DNA of 9,808 nt from Parafilimonas sp. (GTDB taxonomy: Bacteria > Bacteroidota > Bacteroidia > Chitinophagales > Chitinophagaceae): assembly GCA_025927795.1 (NCBI GenBank), contig JAICKT010000153.1:1-9808 (forward strand), read 5' to 3'. The notes beneath the pieces were generated by a model that worked only from the letters and a program-made list of their open reading frames with translations, made no database searches and was not told where the DNA came from. Made by a program: the position numbers and the translations under genes. This document shows, in pieces, positions 1 to 6,110 of this stretch. Numbering within the stretch: position 1 is the first letter of the stretch; each line of letters begins with the position of its first letter.

Positions 1-65
1 CCTGCTGCAAATGCAAGCAAGATTCTTGGCAATACAATTTTGTGTTCTAATAAATCTTGTTTCAT
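1..65 (-). CDS. Partial unrecognised gene, N-terminus only
   Basis: Reading leftwards from an ATG at 65-63, the frame stays open to the window edge and encodes 21 complete codons beginning MKQDLLEHKIVLPRIL, followed by small hydrophobic residues (LAFAAG). The start has a charged amphipathic stretch and then what may be the beginning of a membrane helix. I do not recognise the family from this fragment. It is in the same direction as nosZ, where nos accessory genes (nosL, nosD, nosF, nosY) often sit, but the 228-base gap and the repeat between them argue that it need not be part of the nos transcript. Such a short open frame could also be chance. Confidence 0.4.
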   Translation of the reverse strand, partial: MKQDLLEHKIVLPRILLAFAA

Positions 66-293
66 AAACGATGAGTGAAACCTGTTAGGTTATGATAACG
101 TGTTGTGCGATTAAATTTAATTACATCTTTTAACTGCTACGCTGATTAAATAAAATTTAGATCTGCGAACGTCATATCGAGGAACGAGATATCTCATAAA
201 ATTTAAACTGCTAATAACACAAGAGATTTCTCCTTCGTCGAAATGACGCTCAAACAGAATCAAAATATTTATACTACTTAAAATCACAACATA
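66..293. other. Non-coding gap downstream of nosZ
   Basis: No convincing coding frame is seen on either strand. The gap holds the large inverted repeat at 170-248. It also has a short direct repeat, TTTTAACTGCTA at 128-139 and TTTAAACTGCTA at 202-213 (11 of 12 identical), and an 11-base palindrome GTTATGATAAC at 89-99 lying 24 bases before the ATG of the edge gene. That palindrome could be a protein-binding site, but nothing else supports this. Confidence 0.6.
170..248. repeat. Imperfect inverted repeat, REP/MITE-like
   Basis: Two 26-base arms face each other: 170-195 and 223-248. The reverse complement of the left arm matches the right arm at 22 of 26 positions, with single mismatches spread along it. 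The loop is 27 AT-rich bases. The right arm reads GAGATTTCTCCTTCGTCGAA followed by ATGACG. From memory, this resembles a dispersed palindromic repeat found between genes in several bacterial phyla, including Bacteroidota. It encodes no protein, so it is not an insertion sequence. At the RNA level it would form a long stem just after nosZ and could end or protect the nosZ transcript; that role is inference. Confidence 0.75.
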
Positions 294-2288
294 TTATTTA
301 GAAGGACCTGGTGTTGCAGGAATATCTGTACTATTCTTACCGAGAGAAAAACTCAACGGCACATTATTGTTGGTTGCTGAAACTCTTATGTAGCCTTGCA
401 TTTCCTGATGTAGCGCACTGCAAAAATCTGTGCAGTAAAAAGGATACACGCCAATTTTTTCAGGCACCCATTTTAATGTGCAAGTCTCACCAGGCATAAC
501 AATTAGTTCTGAAGTTTTAGCTCCCTTCACTGCAAAGCCATGCGGTATATCCCAATCCTGTTCAAGATTTGTTATGTGCCAGTAAACGGTGTCTCCCAAC
601 TTTATTCCTTCAATATTATCAGGTGAGATATGAGAGCGGATTTCAGTTGCATATACATCAATGCGTTTGCCTGTGCGTGTAACTTTTGTGGTTTTTTCAC
701 CCATTGAAACAAAAGGATTTTTATTCTGTTCGATGGGATAAATCTTTGCAGAATTTTTCGAAATCAAACTTGCTTCAACCGCCTGCGCATAATGCGGCTC
801 ACCGATGGTTGGAAAATCCAAAATCAATTTCATCTTATCACCGCTTATGTCAAAAATCTGTGCACTTTGTGCCAGCTCAGGACCTGTAGGCAAGTATCTA
901 TCCTTCGTTATTTTATTATATGCAATTACATATTTTGCATTTGGCTTACGTGTATCGCCACCGGGAATTGATAAATGCCCTGTTGAATAATAAGTGGGCG
1001 CTCTGTCAAGAACCTGCAAACTTTTAATATTCCACTTTACCAATTCAGAAGATAAAAACATTGAAGTGTAAGCATTTCCTTTTCCATCAAACTCTGTATG
1101 CAAAGGACCTAAGCCCGGCTTTTTCACTTCGCCATACAAGGCTTCTTGATATTTTATAATTGGAATGCCATCATAATCTCCATCAAACTGTTTATTCTTA
1201 ATTGCATTCATTATTTTATCGAAAGAAAAAACAGGAATCAACGCTGCGAGTTTTCCGCTACCTACAATGTATTCACCTGTTGGGTCAACATCGCAACCAT
1301 GCGGAGATTTAGGGCACGGAATAAAATAGCATAAATCTTTTAACTGCGTTGCATCCAACTGCAGCACATTATTCAATGTTTCTGAATGCGCGGAATGTGT
1401 TGTTTCATCGTAAACATTATGCGTGTAGGTACATGCTTTTTTTGTTGCTTTCCCTTCTTTTAAATATTCTTCCGCTTTTTTCCAGTTCACGGCAAGAATA
1501 AAATCTTTATCATTTTGCGATGCATTTACTTCAAGCAAAGTATGCGCCTGTTCAGTGTTATAACAACTGAAGAAAAACCAATCATGGCTCGGTCCTTTTC
1601 CGGCATGCGCCAAATCAAGATTTATACCCGGCGTTATTATTTGAAAAGCAATATTCATATTGCCCGTGTTTTTATCAACACTTAAAAAACTAATAGTGCC
1701 TTTAAAATTTTTTTTGTATGAATCAATGGGTACATCTAAACTATCGCCAATGGGCACACTAAATCTTGTACCGCCAACAACGTACTCCGTATTTTCTGTA
1801 ATGAAAGGCGAAGAGTGATTGCCTGCACAATTTGGCAGCTCAATTATTTCTGCAGTAGTAAATGTTTTTAAATCAATGCGTGCAATGCGTGGTGTATTGT
1901 TGGCATTTGCAAACAGCCAGCGTCCATCAATTTCACCATTGGTTTGCGATAATTCAAGATGATGCTGGTCATCCCACGGCACAAAACCGTGCGTAGTATT
2001 TAGCATGGGTTTGGTTTCTTCGCTGTAGCCGTAACCATCCTGCGGGTCAACAGAAAATACAGGAATTTCGCGCAGCAATCTTCCAGAAGGCAAGCCATAA
2101 ACAGAAACCTGTCCGTTAAATCCGCCGGAAACAAAATCGTAAAATTCATCGTACTTGCCAGGCGGCACGTATGTTTCTTTTGCAGCATCGCCGCTTACAA
2201 CATCCTGAACATTTTTTGGTTTGCATGATGCAAACAGCAGTGTAGCAGCAAACAAAATATTGCCTGCAATTTTTAGATTGAGATTCAT
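294..2288 (-). CDS. nosZ: Nitrous oxide reductase, clade II (Sec-type) lipoprotein
   Basis: Reduces N2O to N2 outside the cytoplasmic membrane, using electrons from a c-type cytochrome. An ATG at 2288 gives a compact lipoprotein signal ending LLFASC. An in-frame ATG at 2324 overlaps the cytochrome stop and adds 12 residues; I prefer the shorter form because the signal peptide is then of normal length. There is no twin-arginine motif, which fits the clade II Sec-exported enzymes. In the long numbering, the N-terminal beta-propeller carries typical CuZ histidine contexts: DDQHHLE (H121, H122), CAGNHSS (H170), SPHGCD (H342), GPLHTEFDG (H409) and GEPHYA (H511). The C-terminal cupredoxin domain has the CuA ligands: H595 in IPHGF, then C631, C635, H639 and M642 in CTDFCSALHQEM. 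The protein is full length at 664-676 residues. It is 22 bases downstream of the cytochrome gene, or overlapping it, so the two are probably one operon. Confidence 0.96.
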   Translation of the reverse strand: MNLNLKIAGNILFAATLLFASCKPKNVQDVVSGDAAKETYVPPGKYDEFYDFVSGGFNGQVSVYGLPSGRLLREIPVFSVDPQDGYGYSEETKPMLNTTHGFVPWDDQHHLELSQTNGEIDGRWLFANANNTPRIARIDLKTFTTAEIIELPNCAGNHSSPFITENTEYVVGGTRFSVPIGDSLDVPIDSYKKNFKGTISFLSVDKNTGNMNIAFQIITPGINLDLAHAGKGPSHDWFFFSCYNTEQAHTLLEVNASQNDKDFILAVNWKKAEEYLKEGKATKKACTYTHNVYDETTHSAHSETLNNVLQLDATQLKDLCYFIPCPKSPHGCDVDPTGEYIVGSGKLAALIPVFSFDKIMNAIKNKQFDGDYDGIPIIKYQEALYGEVKKPGLGPLHTEFDGKGNAYTSMFLSSELVKWNIKSLQVLDRAPTYYSTGHLSIPGGDTRKPNAKYVIAYNKITKDRYLPTGPELAQSAQIFDISGDKMKLILDFPTIGEPHYAQAVEASLISKNSAKIYPIEQNKNPFVSMGEKTTKVTRTGKRIDVYATEIRSHISPDNIEGIKLGDTVYWHITNLEQDWDIPHGFAVKGAKTSELIVMPGETCTLKWVPEKIGVYPFYCTDFCSALHQEMQGYIRVSATNNNVPLSFSLGKNSTDIPATPGPSK

Positions 2289-2310
2289 AAATTTATTTTT
2301 GAAGTATTGA

Positions 2311-2805
2311 TTATTGTTTAGCATCGTTGTTGCGCATAAATTCTAAAATGCGCCGTGCATCATCATCAGAAAGATTTTGGTTAGGCATGCGCACCATACA
2401 CTCTTCCAGCAAACTCATTGCCTGTGCATTTTTATCAAGATTCTCATCTGTGTTGGTAACGAAATTCATTATCCATTCAGGTTGTCTTCTTTGTGTAATG
2501 CCCTTCCATCCTGGACCAACTAATTTTGTTCCGTCAAGATGATGACAGGCAGAACATTTTAAATCATATATTTTTTGCCCTGCAGCAACCATTGATTTAT
2601 CTATTGTAGCTGAAACATCAACATGCGTGAATTTTCCAATACCTTTTGCATCGTCTGCGGCGCTTGAATTGGTTGATGAAGATGCTTCTTCATTATCCGA
2701 AGATGAGCTTGCCGAAGAAGTGTTGTCATCAGGAACGGAGCGTACACCACCGTTACAAGCCCAGATTAAAGCTGCGATTGATGCAAGGACGAAGTATTTT
2801 TTCAT
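2311..2805 (-). CDS. Monoheme cytochrome c lipoprotein, likely NosZ electron donor
   Basis: A 164-residue exported cytochrome c. The first 17 residues are a lipoprotein signal ending LIWAC, with Cys17 as the likely lipidated residue (Trp just before Ala is unusual). Residues 21-55 form a Ser/Asp/Glu-rich, low-complexity linker that would act as a flexible tether. The heme site is CSACH at 84-88, and M140 in RMPNQNLSDDDA is the likely distal axial ligand, followed by the usual C-terminal helix. It lies immediately upstream of nosZ in the same direction, the arrangement seen in many clade II nos clusters, so it probably passes electrons from the membrane to NosZ. The direct partner is inferred from position. 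Its promoter region holds an FNR-like operator and a -7-like element. Confidence 0.93.
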   Translation of the reverse strand: MKKYFVLASIAALIWACNGGVRSVPDDNTSSASSSSDNEEASSSTNSSAADDAKGIGKFTHVDVSATIDKSMVAAGQKIYDLKCSACHHLDGTKLVGPGWKGITQRRQPEWIMNFVTNTDENLDKNAQAMSLLEECMVRMPNQNLSDDDARRILEFMRNNDAKQ

Positions 2806-2823
2806 TTTAAAATTTTAATACAG

Positions 2824-2831
2824 CAAAGGAA
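2824..2831 (-). promoter_or_regulatory. Putative -7 element of the cytochrome c-nosZ promoter
   Basis: On the minus strand the sequence is TTCCTTTG, matching five of the six fixed positions of the Bacteroidota -7 consensus TAnnTTTG. Its final G lies 35.5 bases from the centre of the FNR-like operator and 19 bases upstream of the first base of the start codon. This predicts a transcription start near 2818 and a leader of about 13 bases. No clear -33 TTG element is present, as expected at a promoter that depends on an activator. Confidence 0.55.
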
Positions 2832-2849
2832 ATTTTAATTAAAATTTAA

Positions 2850-2869
2850 AATATGATTTTAATCATATT
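2850..2869. promoter_or_regulatory. FNR/CRP-type operator upstream of cytochrome c-nosZ
   Basis: A 20-base inverted repeat with perfect 9-base arms, AATATGATT and AATCATATT, around a 2-base centre. The core TGAT-TTTA-ATCA has the TGAN6TCA symmetry bound by Crp/Fnr-family dimers. The centre, 2859.5, is about 41.5 bases from the start site predicted by the -7-like element, which is the class II activator position. The regulator gene next door is the obvious candidate to bind it. Confidence 0.8.
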
Positions 2870-2874
2870 GGTTT

Positions 2875-2890
2875 AATGATTTCAATCAGG
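2875..2890. promoter_or_regulatory. Second, weaker FNR/CRP-type site, near the regulator gene
   Basis: The core TGAT-TTCA-ATCA at 2877-2888 has the same half-sites as the stronger operator, and its 16-base context matches that operator at 12 positions. Its centre (2882.5) is 23 bases from the first site, about two helical turns, so two dimers would lie on the same face of the DNA. It is 41.5 bases from the ATG of the regulator, so it may serve autoregulation. Confidence 0.6.
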
Positions 2891-2923
2891 TTTTTAGCCG
2901 CTTGCTTATAATAAGTTGCGGAT

Positions 2924-3520
2924 ATGTTCAACATACAATATTTATTAGAGCATGGAGCACAGCAAAGGCATTATTTAAAAGGACAAATAATTTTTTATGA
3001 AGGATATGAAGTGAAATATTTTTTTGTGATAGTTGAAGGCAAAGTAAAAATGATAAATACCAATGTTGATAACAAAGAATTTATCCAGGGTATTTTTTAC
3101 GAAGGGCAAAGTTTTGGAGAACCTTCTTTATTTACGGTTGAACAAACGTCTCCTTCAACTGCAATTGCAGACAGCGATGTTGAGATTCTGCGTCTTGAAA
3201 AAAATGCGTTTTTAAAATTGCTTAAAAATAATTTTGACTTGCATCTTGAAACAACAAAAGCAATTGCAGAAAAAGTTCAGTTTAAAATAATCATCAGCAA
3301 AGAAATTTCAGGTCATAAACCCGAACATCGTTTAGAAACATTATTTCAATATTTAAAACGTAATTCAGTAAAACATATAAATAAAACTGCAATAGATTTA
3401 ACGCGGCAAGAACTTGCCAACCTTACCGGCTTAAGAGTAGAAACAGTTATAAGAGCTGTAAAAAGATTAGAAGGTGAAGGCAAATTAAAAATTGTAAACA
3501 GGAAAATTTATTTGGAATGA
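2924..3520 (+). CDS. Crp/Fnr-family transcriptional regulator (DNR-like candidate)
   Basis: A 198-residue regulator. Residues about 10-110 form the cyclic-nucleotide-binding-like beta-roll (YLKGQIIFYEGYE, VEGKVKM, GQSFGEPSLF), followed by a long dimerisation helix. The C-terminal winged helix has its helix-turn-helix at about 160-182 (TRQELANLTGLRVETVIRAV). E173 and R177 are in the E-x3-R arrangement that CRP and FNR use to read a TGA half-site, which agrees with the TGAN6TCA operators beside it. There is no cysteine anywhere in the protein, so it cannot hold an FNR-type iron-sulfur cluster. A heme/NO sensor of the DNR/NnrR type is a reasonable guess, but the ligand is not visible. It is transcribed divergently from cytochrome c-nosZ and lies upstream of the nitrite/NO genes it probably controls. 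Confidence 0.93.
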   Translation: MFNIQYLLEHGAQQRHYLKGQIIFYEGYEVKYFFVIVEGKVKMINTNVDNKEFIQGIFYEGQSFGEPSLFTVEQTSPSTAIADSDVEILRLEKNAFLKLLKNNFDLHLETTKAIAEKVQFKIIISKEISGHKPEHRLETLFQYLKRNSVKHINKTAIDLTRQELANLTGLRVETVIRAVKRLEGEGKLKIVNRKIYLE

Positions 3521-3587
3521 AAAATGATGAATTTTTTTTAAAATTTATTTATTCAGCTATTTTAATTACTTATCAACTTTGAACATC

Positions 3588-4067
3588 ATGGATAAAAATA
3601 AGCCTATCAAAAGAAGTGAAGCTTTAAAAGCACTTTCCAAAGACCATCATTTTAATTTATTACTTATCTGGAAAATAAGACAAGGCTTAAAGTTAAATGT
3701 TGAACTGCTGCGCATAAAAAATTTTATTGCTCATTTTTTTAATGAACAGATATTGCATCATTTTTTAGAGGAGGAAAGTTATTTGTTTTGTTTATTGCCT
3801 GAAGATGAGCCGCTGCGTTTGCGTGTAGAGAGTGAACATTCAGCCATAAAAAAAATCGGTGCAGCGATATCAGAAGAAAATATTTCTGAAAATAAAATCG
3901 AAGAATTTGCTAACCTGCTCGAAAGCCATATACGATTTGAAGAAAGAACACTTTTTCCTTATATCGAAAAAAATGTTTCATACGAAAAACTTGCGAAAGC
4001 ATCCACATATTTTACTGCTGAACATTCAGACGACTGGCACGACGCTTTTTGGTTAAAAGTAAAATAG
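3588..4067 (+). CDS. Hemerythrin-domain protein
   Basis: A 159-residue four-helix-bundle protein, cytoplasmic as no signal peptide is seen. The likely di-iron ligands lie in the expected order: H20/H21 in KDHHFN, H58 and E62 in HHFLEEE, H84 in ESEHS, and H114 with E118/E119 in ESHIRFEERTLFP. The last motif is characteristic of the hemerythrin HHE family. The ATG at 3588 is chosen over an upstream in-frame TTG at 3579. Relatives bind O2 or NO, or act in iron-centre repair; which applies here cannot be told from sequence. It lies 67 bases after the regulator and 99 bases before the RIC gene, so it may share the regulator's transcript. Confidence 0.88.
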   Translation: MDKNKPIKRSEALKALSKDHHFNLLLIWKIRQGLKLNVELLRIKNFIAHFFNEQILHHFLEEESYLFCLLPEDEPLRLRVESEHSAIKKIGAAISEENISENKIEEFANLLESHIRFEERTLFPYIEKNVSYEKLAKASTYFTAEHSDDWHDAFWLKVK

Positions 4068-4103
4068 CCGCAATAACTTTTACTGCTTTTTATCAGGCTG
4101 TCT

Positions 4104-4119
4104 TATGATTTTGGTCATA
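4104..4119. promoter_or_regulatory. FNR/CRP-type operator upstream of ric-nirK
   Basis: The sequence TATGATTTTGGTCATA has 5-base inverted arms (TATGA and TCATA) and matches the core of the cytochrome c-nosZ operator at 14 of 16 positions. Its centre (4111.5) is 36.5 bases before the last G of a -7-like element and 55.5 bases before the chosen ATG of ric. The corresponding distances at the nosZ promoter are 35.5 and 54.5, so the architecture is essentially the same. Confidence 0.75.
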
Positions 4120-4140
4120 CCCGCGCCAATAATTGCCATG

Positions 4141-4148
4141 CAACTTTG
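4141..4148 (+). promoter_or_regulatory. Putative -7 element of the ric-nirK promoter
   Basis: The sequence CAACTTTG matches five of six fixed positions of TAnnTTTG. Its final G is 19 bases before the ATG at 4167, exactly as at the cytochrome c promoter, predicting a transcription start near 4153-4154 and a short leader. It also explains the in-frame TTG at 4146 as promoter rather than a start codon. Confidence 0.55.
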
Positions 4149-4166
4149 CAAAAAAATTTTAGTATC

Positions 4167-4889
4167 ATGAATAACTTTATTAATCAAACTTTGGGCGAAA
4201 TAGTTGCTAAGCAAAATAATGCAGTGCCTGTTTTGGAAAAATATAATCTTGATTATTGCTGCAGAGGAAAACGCACTTTGCAAAAAGCCTGCGAAGAAAA
4301 TAATGTTGATGTAACAACAGTTTTAAACGAGTTGGAAAATATTTCTTCGGAAAAAAATGCAGCACAAATGCCATTCAATGAAATGACGAGTGAGCAATTA
4401 ATTAATCATATTCTTGTGCACCATCATTATTACATAAAACAAATTGTGCCGCAAATAGAACAACATCTTTCAAAATTATTTGAAAAGCACCGGGAGAATT
4501 TTGAATGGATTGAAGAAGGTTACGTAAATTTCATTCAATTAAAAAATGAGTTGCTGCAGCATATGCAAAAAGAAGAAATGACTTTATTTCCACGCATAAA
4601 AAAAGTAGAAGAATGTTACAATGGCAATGGAAATAAGGAGGAGATAAAAAATATTCTTGCACCAATAATGGTAATGGAAAGCGAACATGCAGAAGCCGGC
4701 GCATTGATGGAAGAATTAAAAACCATCACTAATAATTATACGCCTGCACTCAATGCCTGCACTACACATAGAATAACATTAATGGAGCTGAAAGAGTTTG
4801 AAGAAAACCTGCATCAGCATGTACATTTAGAAAACAATATTCTGTTTCCAAAAGCAATAAAAATGTATCATGAAATAGAAGCTGCGTAA
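4167..4889 (+). CDS. ric: Iron-sulfur cluster repair di-iron protein (RIC/ScdA/YtfE)
   Basis: Cytoplasmic di-iron protein of the family that restores iron centres damaged by NO or oxidants. From the ATG at 4167 it has 240 residues. The N-terminal ScdA_N domain (about 5-58) carries the hallmark DYCCRGKRTL with C31 and C32. The hemerythrin-like domain follows, with ligands that line up with those of E. coli YtfE: H85 or H86 in LVHHHYY, H132 and E136 in LQHMQKEEMTLFP, H174 in ESEHAEAG, and H218 and E222 in HQHVHLENNILFP. An in-frame TTG at 4146 is rejected as start because it lies inside the likely -7 element. The gene sits 31 bases before nirK in the same direction, so repair of NO damage would be made together with the enzyme that produces NO. 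Confidence 0.95.
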   Translation: MNNFINQTLGEIVAKQNNAVPVLEKYNLDYCCRGKRTLQKACEENNVDVTTVLNELENISSEKNAAQMPFNEMTSEQLINHILVHHHYYIKQIVPQIEQHLSKLFEKHRENFEWIEEGYVNFIQLKNELLQHMQKEEMTLFPRIKKVEECYNGNGNKEEIKNILAPIMVMESEHAEAGALMEELKTITNNYTPALNACTTHRITLMELKEFEENLHQHVHLENNILFPKAIKMYHEIEAA

Positions 4890-4920
4890 ATCTTCAACGT
4901 ATCAGTCATAAATTTACAAC

Positions 4921-5946
4921 ATGAAATATCTAATAATAATATTAGCAGGATTGTTTTTTACATCCTGCAATAACAATTCTTCGAAAACAAATTCAGAGAG
5001 CAATTCAAAAATGGTGTTAGGCGCACCTGAATCAGTTATCAGCACAACGCCAAACGCAGATAGCACAATAAAAGGTCCGCTGTCTTATGCACCCGATATT
5101 CCAGCAGTGCAGGACGGAGACACCGTTGTAGTAAAGTTTGATGTAAGACATAAATTGTTTCATGCAAAAAGCGATGTGGCTTTTGTGGGGTGGTTGTTTG
5201 GTGATTCTTTGCCCGGCCCTGTATTGCATATTCGTGTTGGACAAACTGTAAAATTTTCGATGACAGATAGGTCTAACGAACCGATGCCTGCAGGAATGGT
5301 GATGCAGCCGATGCAACACTCAATAGATTTTCATGCAGGCATGGTAAACCCCGCGGATAAATGGCGCAGCATTAATCCCGGCGAAACAATCAGCTTTACA
5401 TGGACTGCGAATTATCCCGGTGTGTTTATGTATCACTGCGGTACACCAATGGTTTTATTGCACATGATTAGCGGAATGATTGGAATGGTTATCGTTGACC
5501 CTAAAGATGGTTTTCCCGGAAAGGTTGATAAAGAATTCGCATTGGTGCAAAATGAATATTATCTAAAACCAAATGGAAATATTTATTCACCTGATACAAC
5601 ACTGGCAATGAAAAAAACGCCAACATTTGTTGCGTTTAATGGAAAGCCTGGTCAATACGTAGTACATCCGATTCATGTAAAAGCAGGCGACAGAATTCGC
5701 TTATATCTTTTAAATGCCGGACCTAATAATGCAAGCAGTTTCCATGTGATAGGAACCATCTTCGATAAAGTTTGGATTGAAGGCAATCCGAAAAATGAAT
5801 TGGAAGGAATGGATGTAATTGATTTGGCGCCGGCGATGAGTGCGATAGTTGAATTTGTAATACCGGAAAAAGGAAGATACACATTCGTTGACCATTCTTT
5901 TGCCGATGCTGAAATGGGTGCGCAGGGTGTGTTTGTGGCTGATTGA
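4921..5946 (+). CDS. nirK: Copper-containing nitrite reductase, lipoprotein
   Basis: Reduces nitrite to NO at a type 2 copper, fed by a type 1 copper in the same subunit. The protein has 341 residues in two cupredoxin domains. The signal peptide ends FFTSC, with Cys16 as the lipidated residue, then a Ser/Asn-rich linker. Type 1 ligands: H133 in MQHSIDFHAG, C173 and H172 (type 2) in FMYHCGTP, H181 and M186 in LLHMISGM. Type 2 ligands: H138, H172 and H325 in FVDHSFADAEMGAQG. The catalytic pair is D136 and H275 (SSFHVIG). All copper and catalytic residues are present, so it should be active. It follows ric by 31 bases and probably shares its FNR-controlled promoter. No electron donor is fused to it; the cytochrome c beside nosZ is one possible donor. 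Confidence 0.96.
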   Translation: MKYLIIILAGLFFTSCNNNSSKTNSESNSKMVLGAPESVISTTPNADSTIKGPLSYAPDIPAVQDGDTVVVKFDVRHKLFHAKSDVAFVGWLFGDSLPGPVLHIRVGQTVKFSMTDRSNEPMPAGMVMQPMQHSIDFHAGMVNPADKWRSINPGETISFTWTANYPGVFMYHCGTPMVLLHMISGMIGMVIVDPKDGFPGKVDKEFALVQNEYYLKPNGNIYSPDTTLAMKKTPTFVAFNGKPGQYVVHPIHVKAGDRIRLYLLNAGPNNASSFHVIGTIFDKVWIEGNPKNELEGMDVIDLAPAMSAIVEFVIPEKGRYTFVDHSFADAEMGAQGVFVAD

Positions 5947-6110
5947 TTTAAAAATTTTAGTGGGCAACATTAGTCTTCTACAAGGGTGCTGGTGGTTTGC
6001 TCATTACAACTTAGCGAATTTTGCGGCAACGCTGCGATGCAAAGTAAAACCTTTGAGCTGTATAGAAGAATCATAGCGTGAAATTGAAATATCCAATTAC
6101 ATTTTTAATA
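5947..6110 (+). other. Spacer between nirK and the membrane protein gene
   Basis: This 164-base stretch has no clear gene and no strong terminator. AACCTTTG at 6048-6055 matches five of six fixed positions of the Bacteroidota -7 consensus, with TTTG at 6020-6023 upstream at a rather long spacing of 24 bases, so a separate promoter for the membrane protein is possible. No FNR-like site is seen at the expected place. Confidence 0.35.

Noticed and set aside
2627..2818. Plus-strand open frame across the cytochrome c gene
   Set aside because: It is antisense to the Ser/Asp-rich linker and start of a clear cytochrome c gene and is low-complexity, so it is a shadow frame.
3574..3587. CAACTTTG before the hemerythrin gene, identical to the -7-like octamer of ric
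   Set aside because: It lies only 6 bases before the ATG and has no FNR-like site 36 bases upstream, so a functional promoter here would be leaderless; chance in AT-rich DNA is more likely.
4146..4166. TTG start adding seven residues to RIC
   Set aside because: The TTG is part of the likely -7 element, and the ATG at 4167 gives the N-terminus expected for the ScdA_N domain.
5032..5319. Minus-strand open frame inside nirK
   Set aside because: It is antisense to a well-conserved nirK with all copper ligands and has no recognisable domain of its own.
6078..6110. GTG start adding 11 residues to the membrane protein
   Set aside because: The ATG at 6111 gives a normal positively charged N-terminus before the first helix; the GTG cannot be excluded but has no supporting signal.
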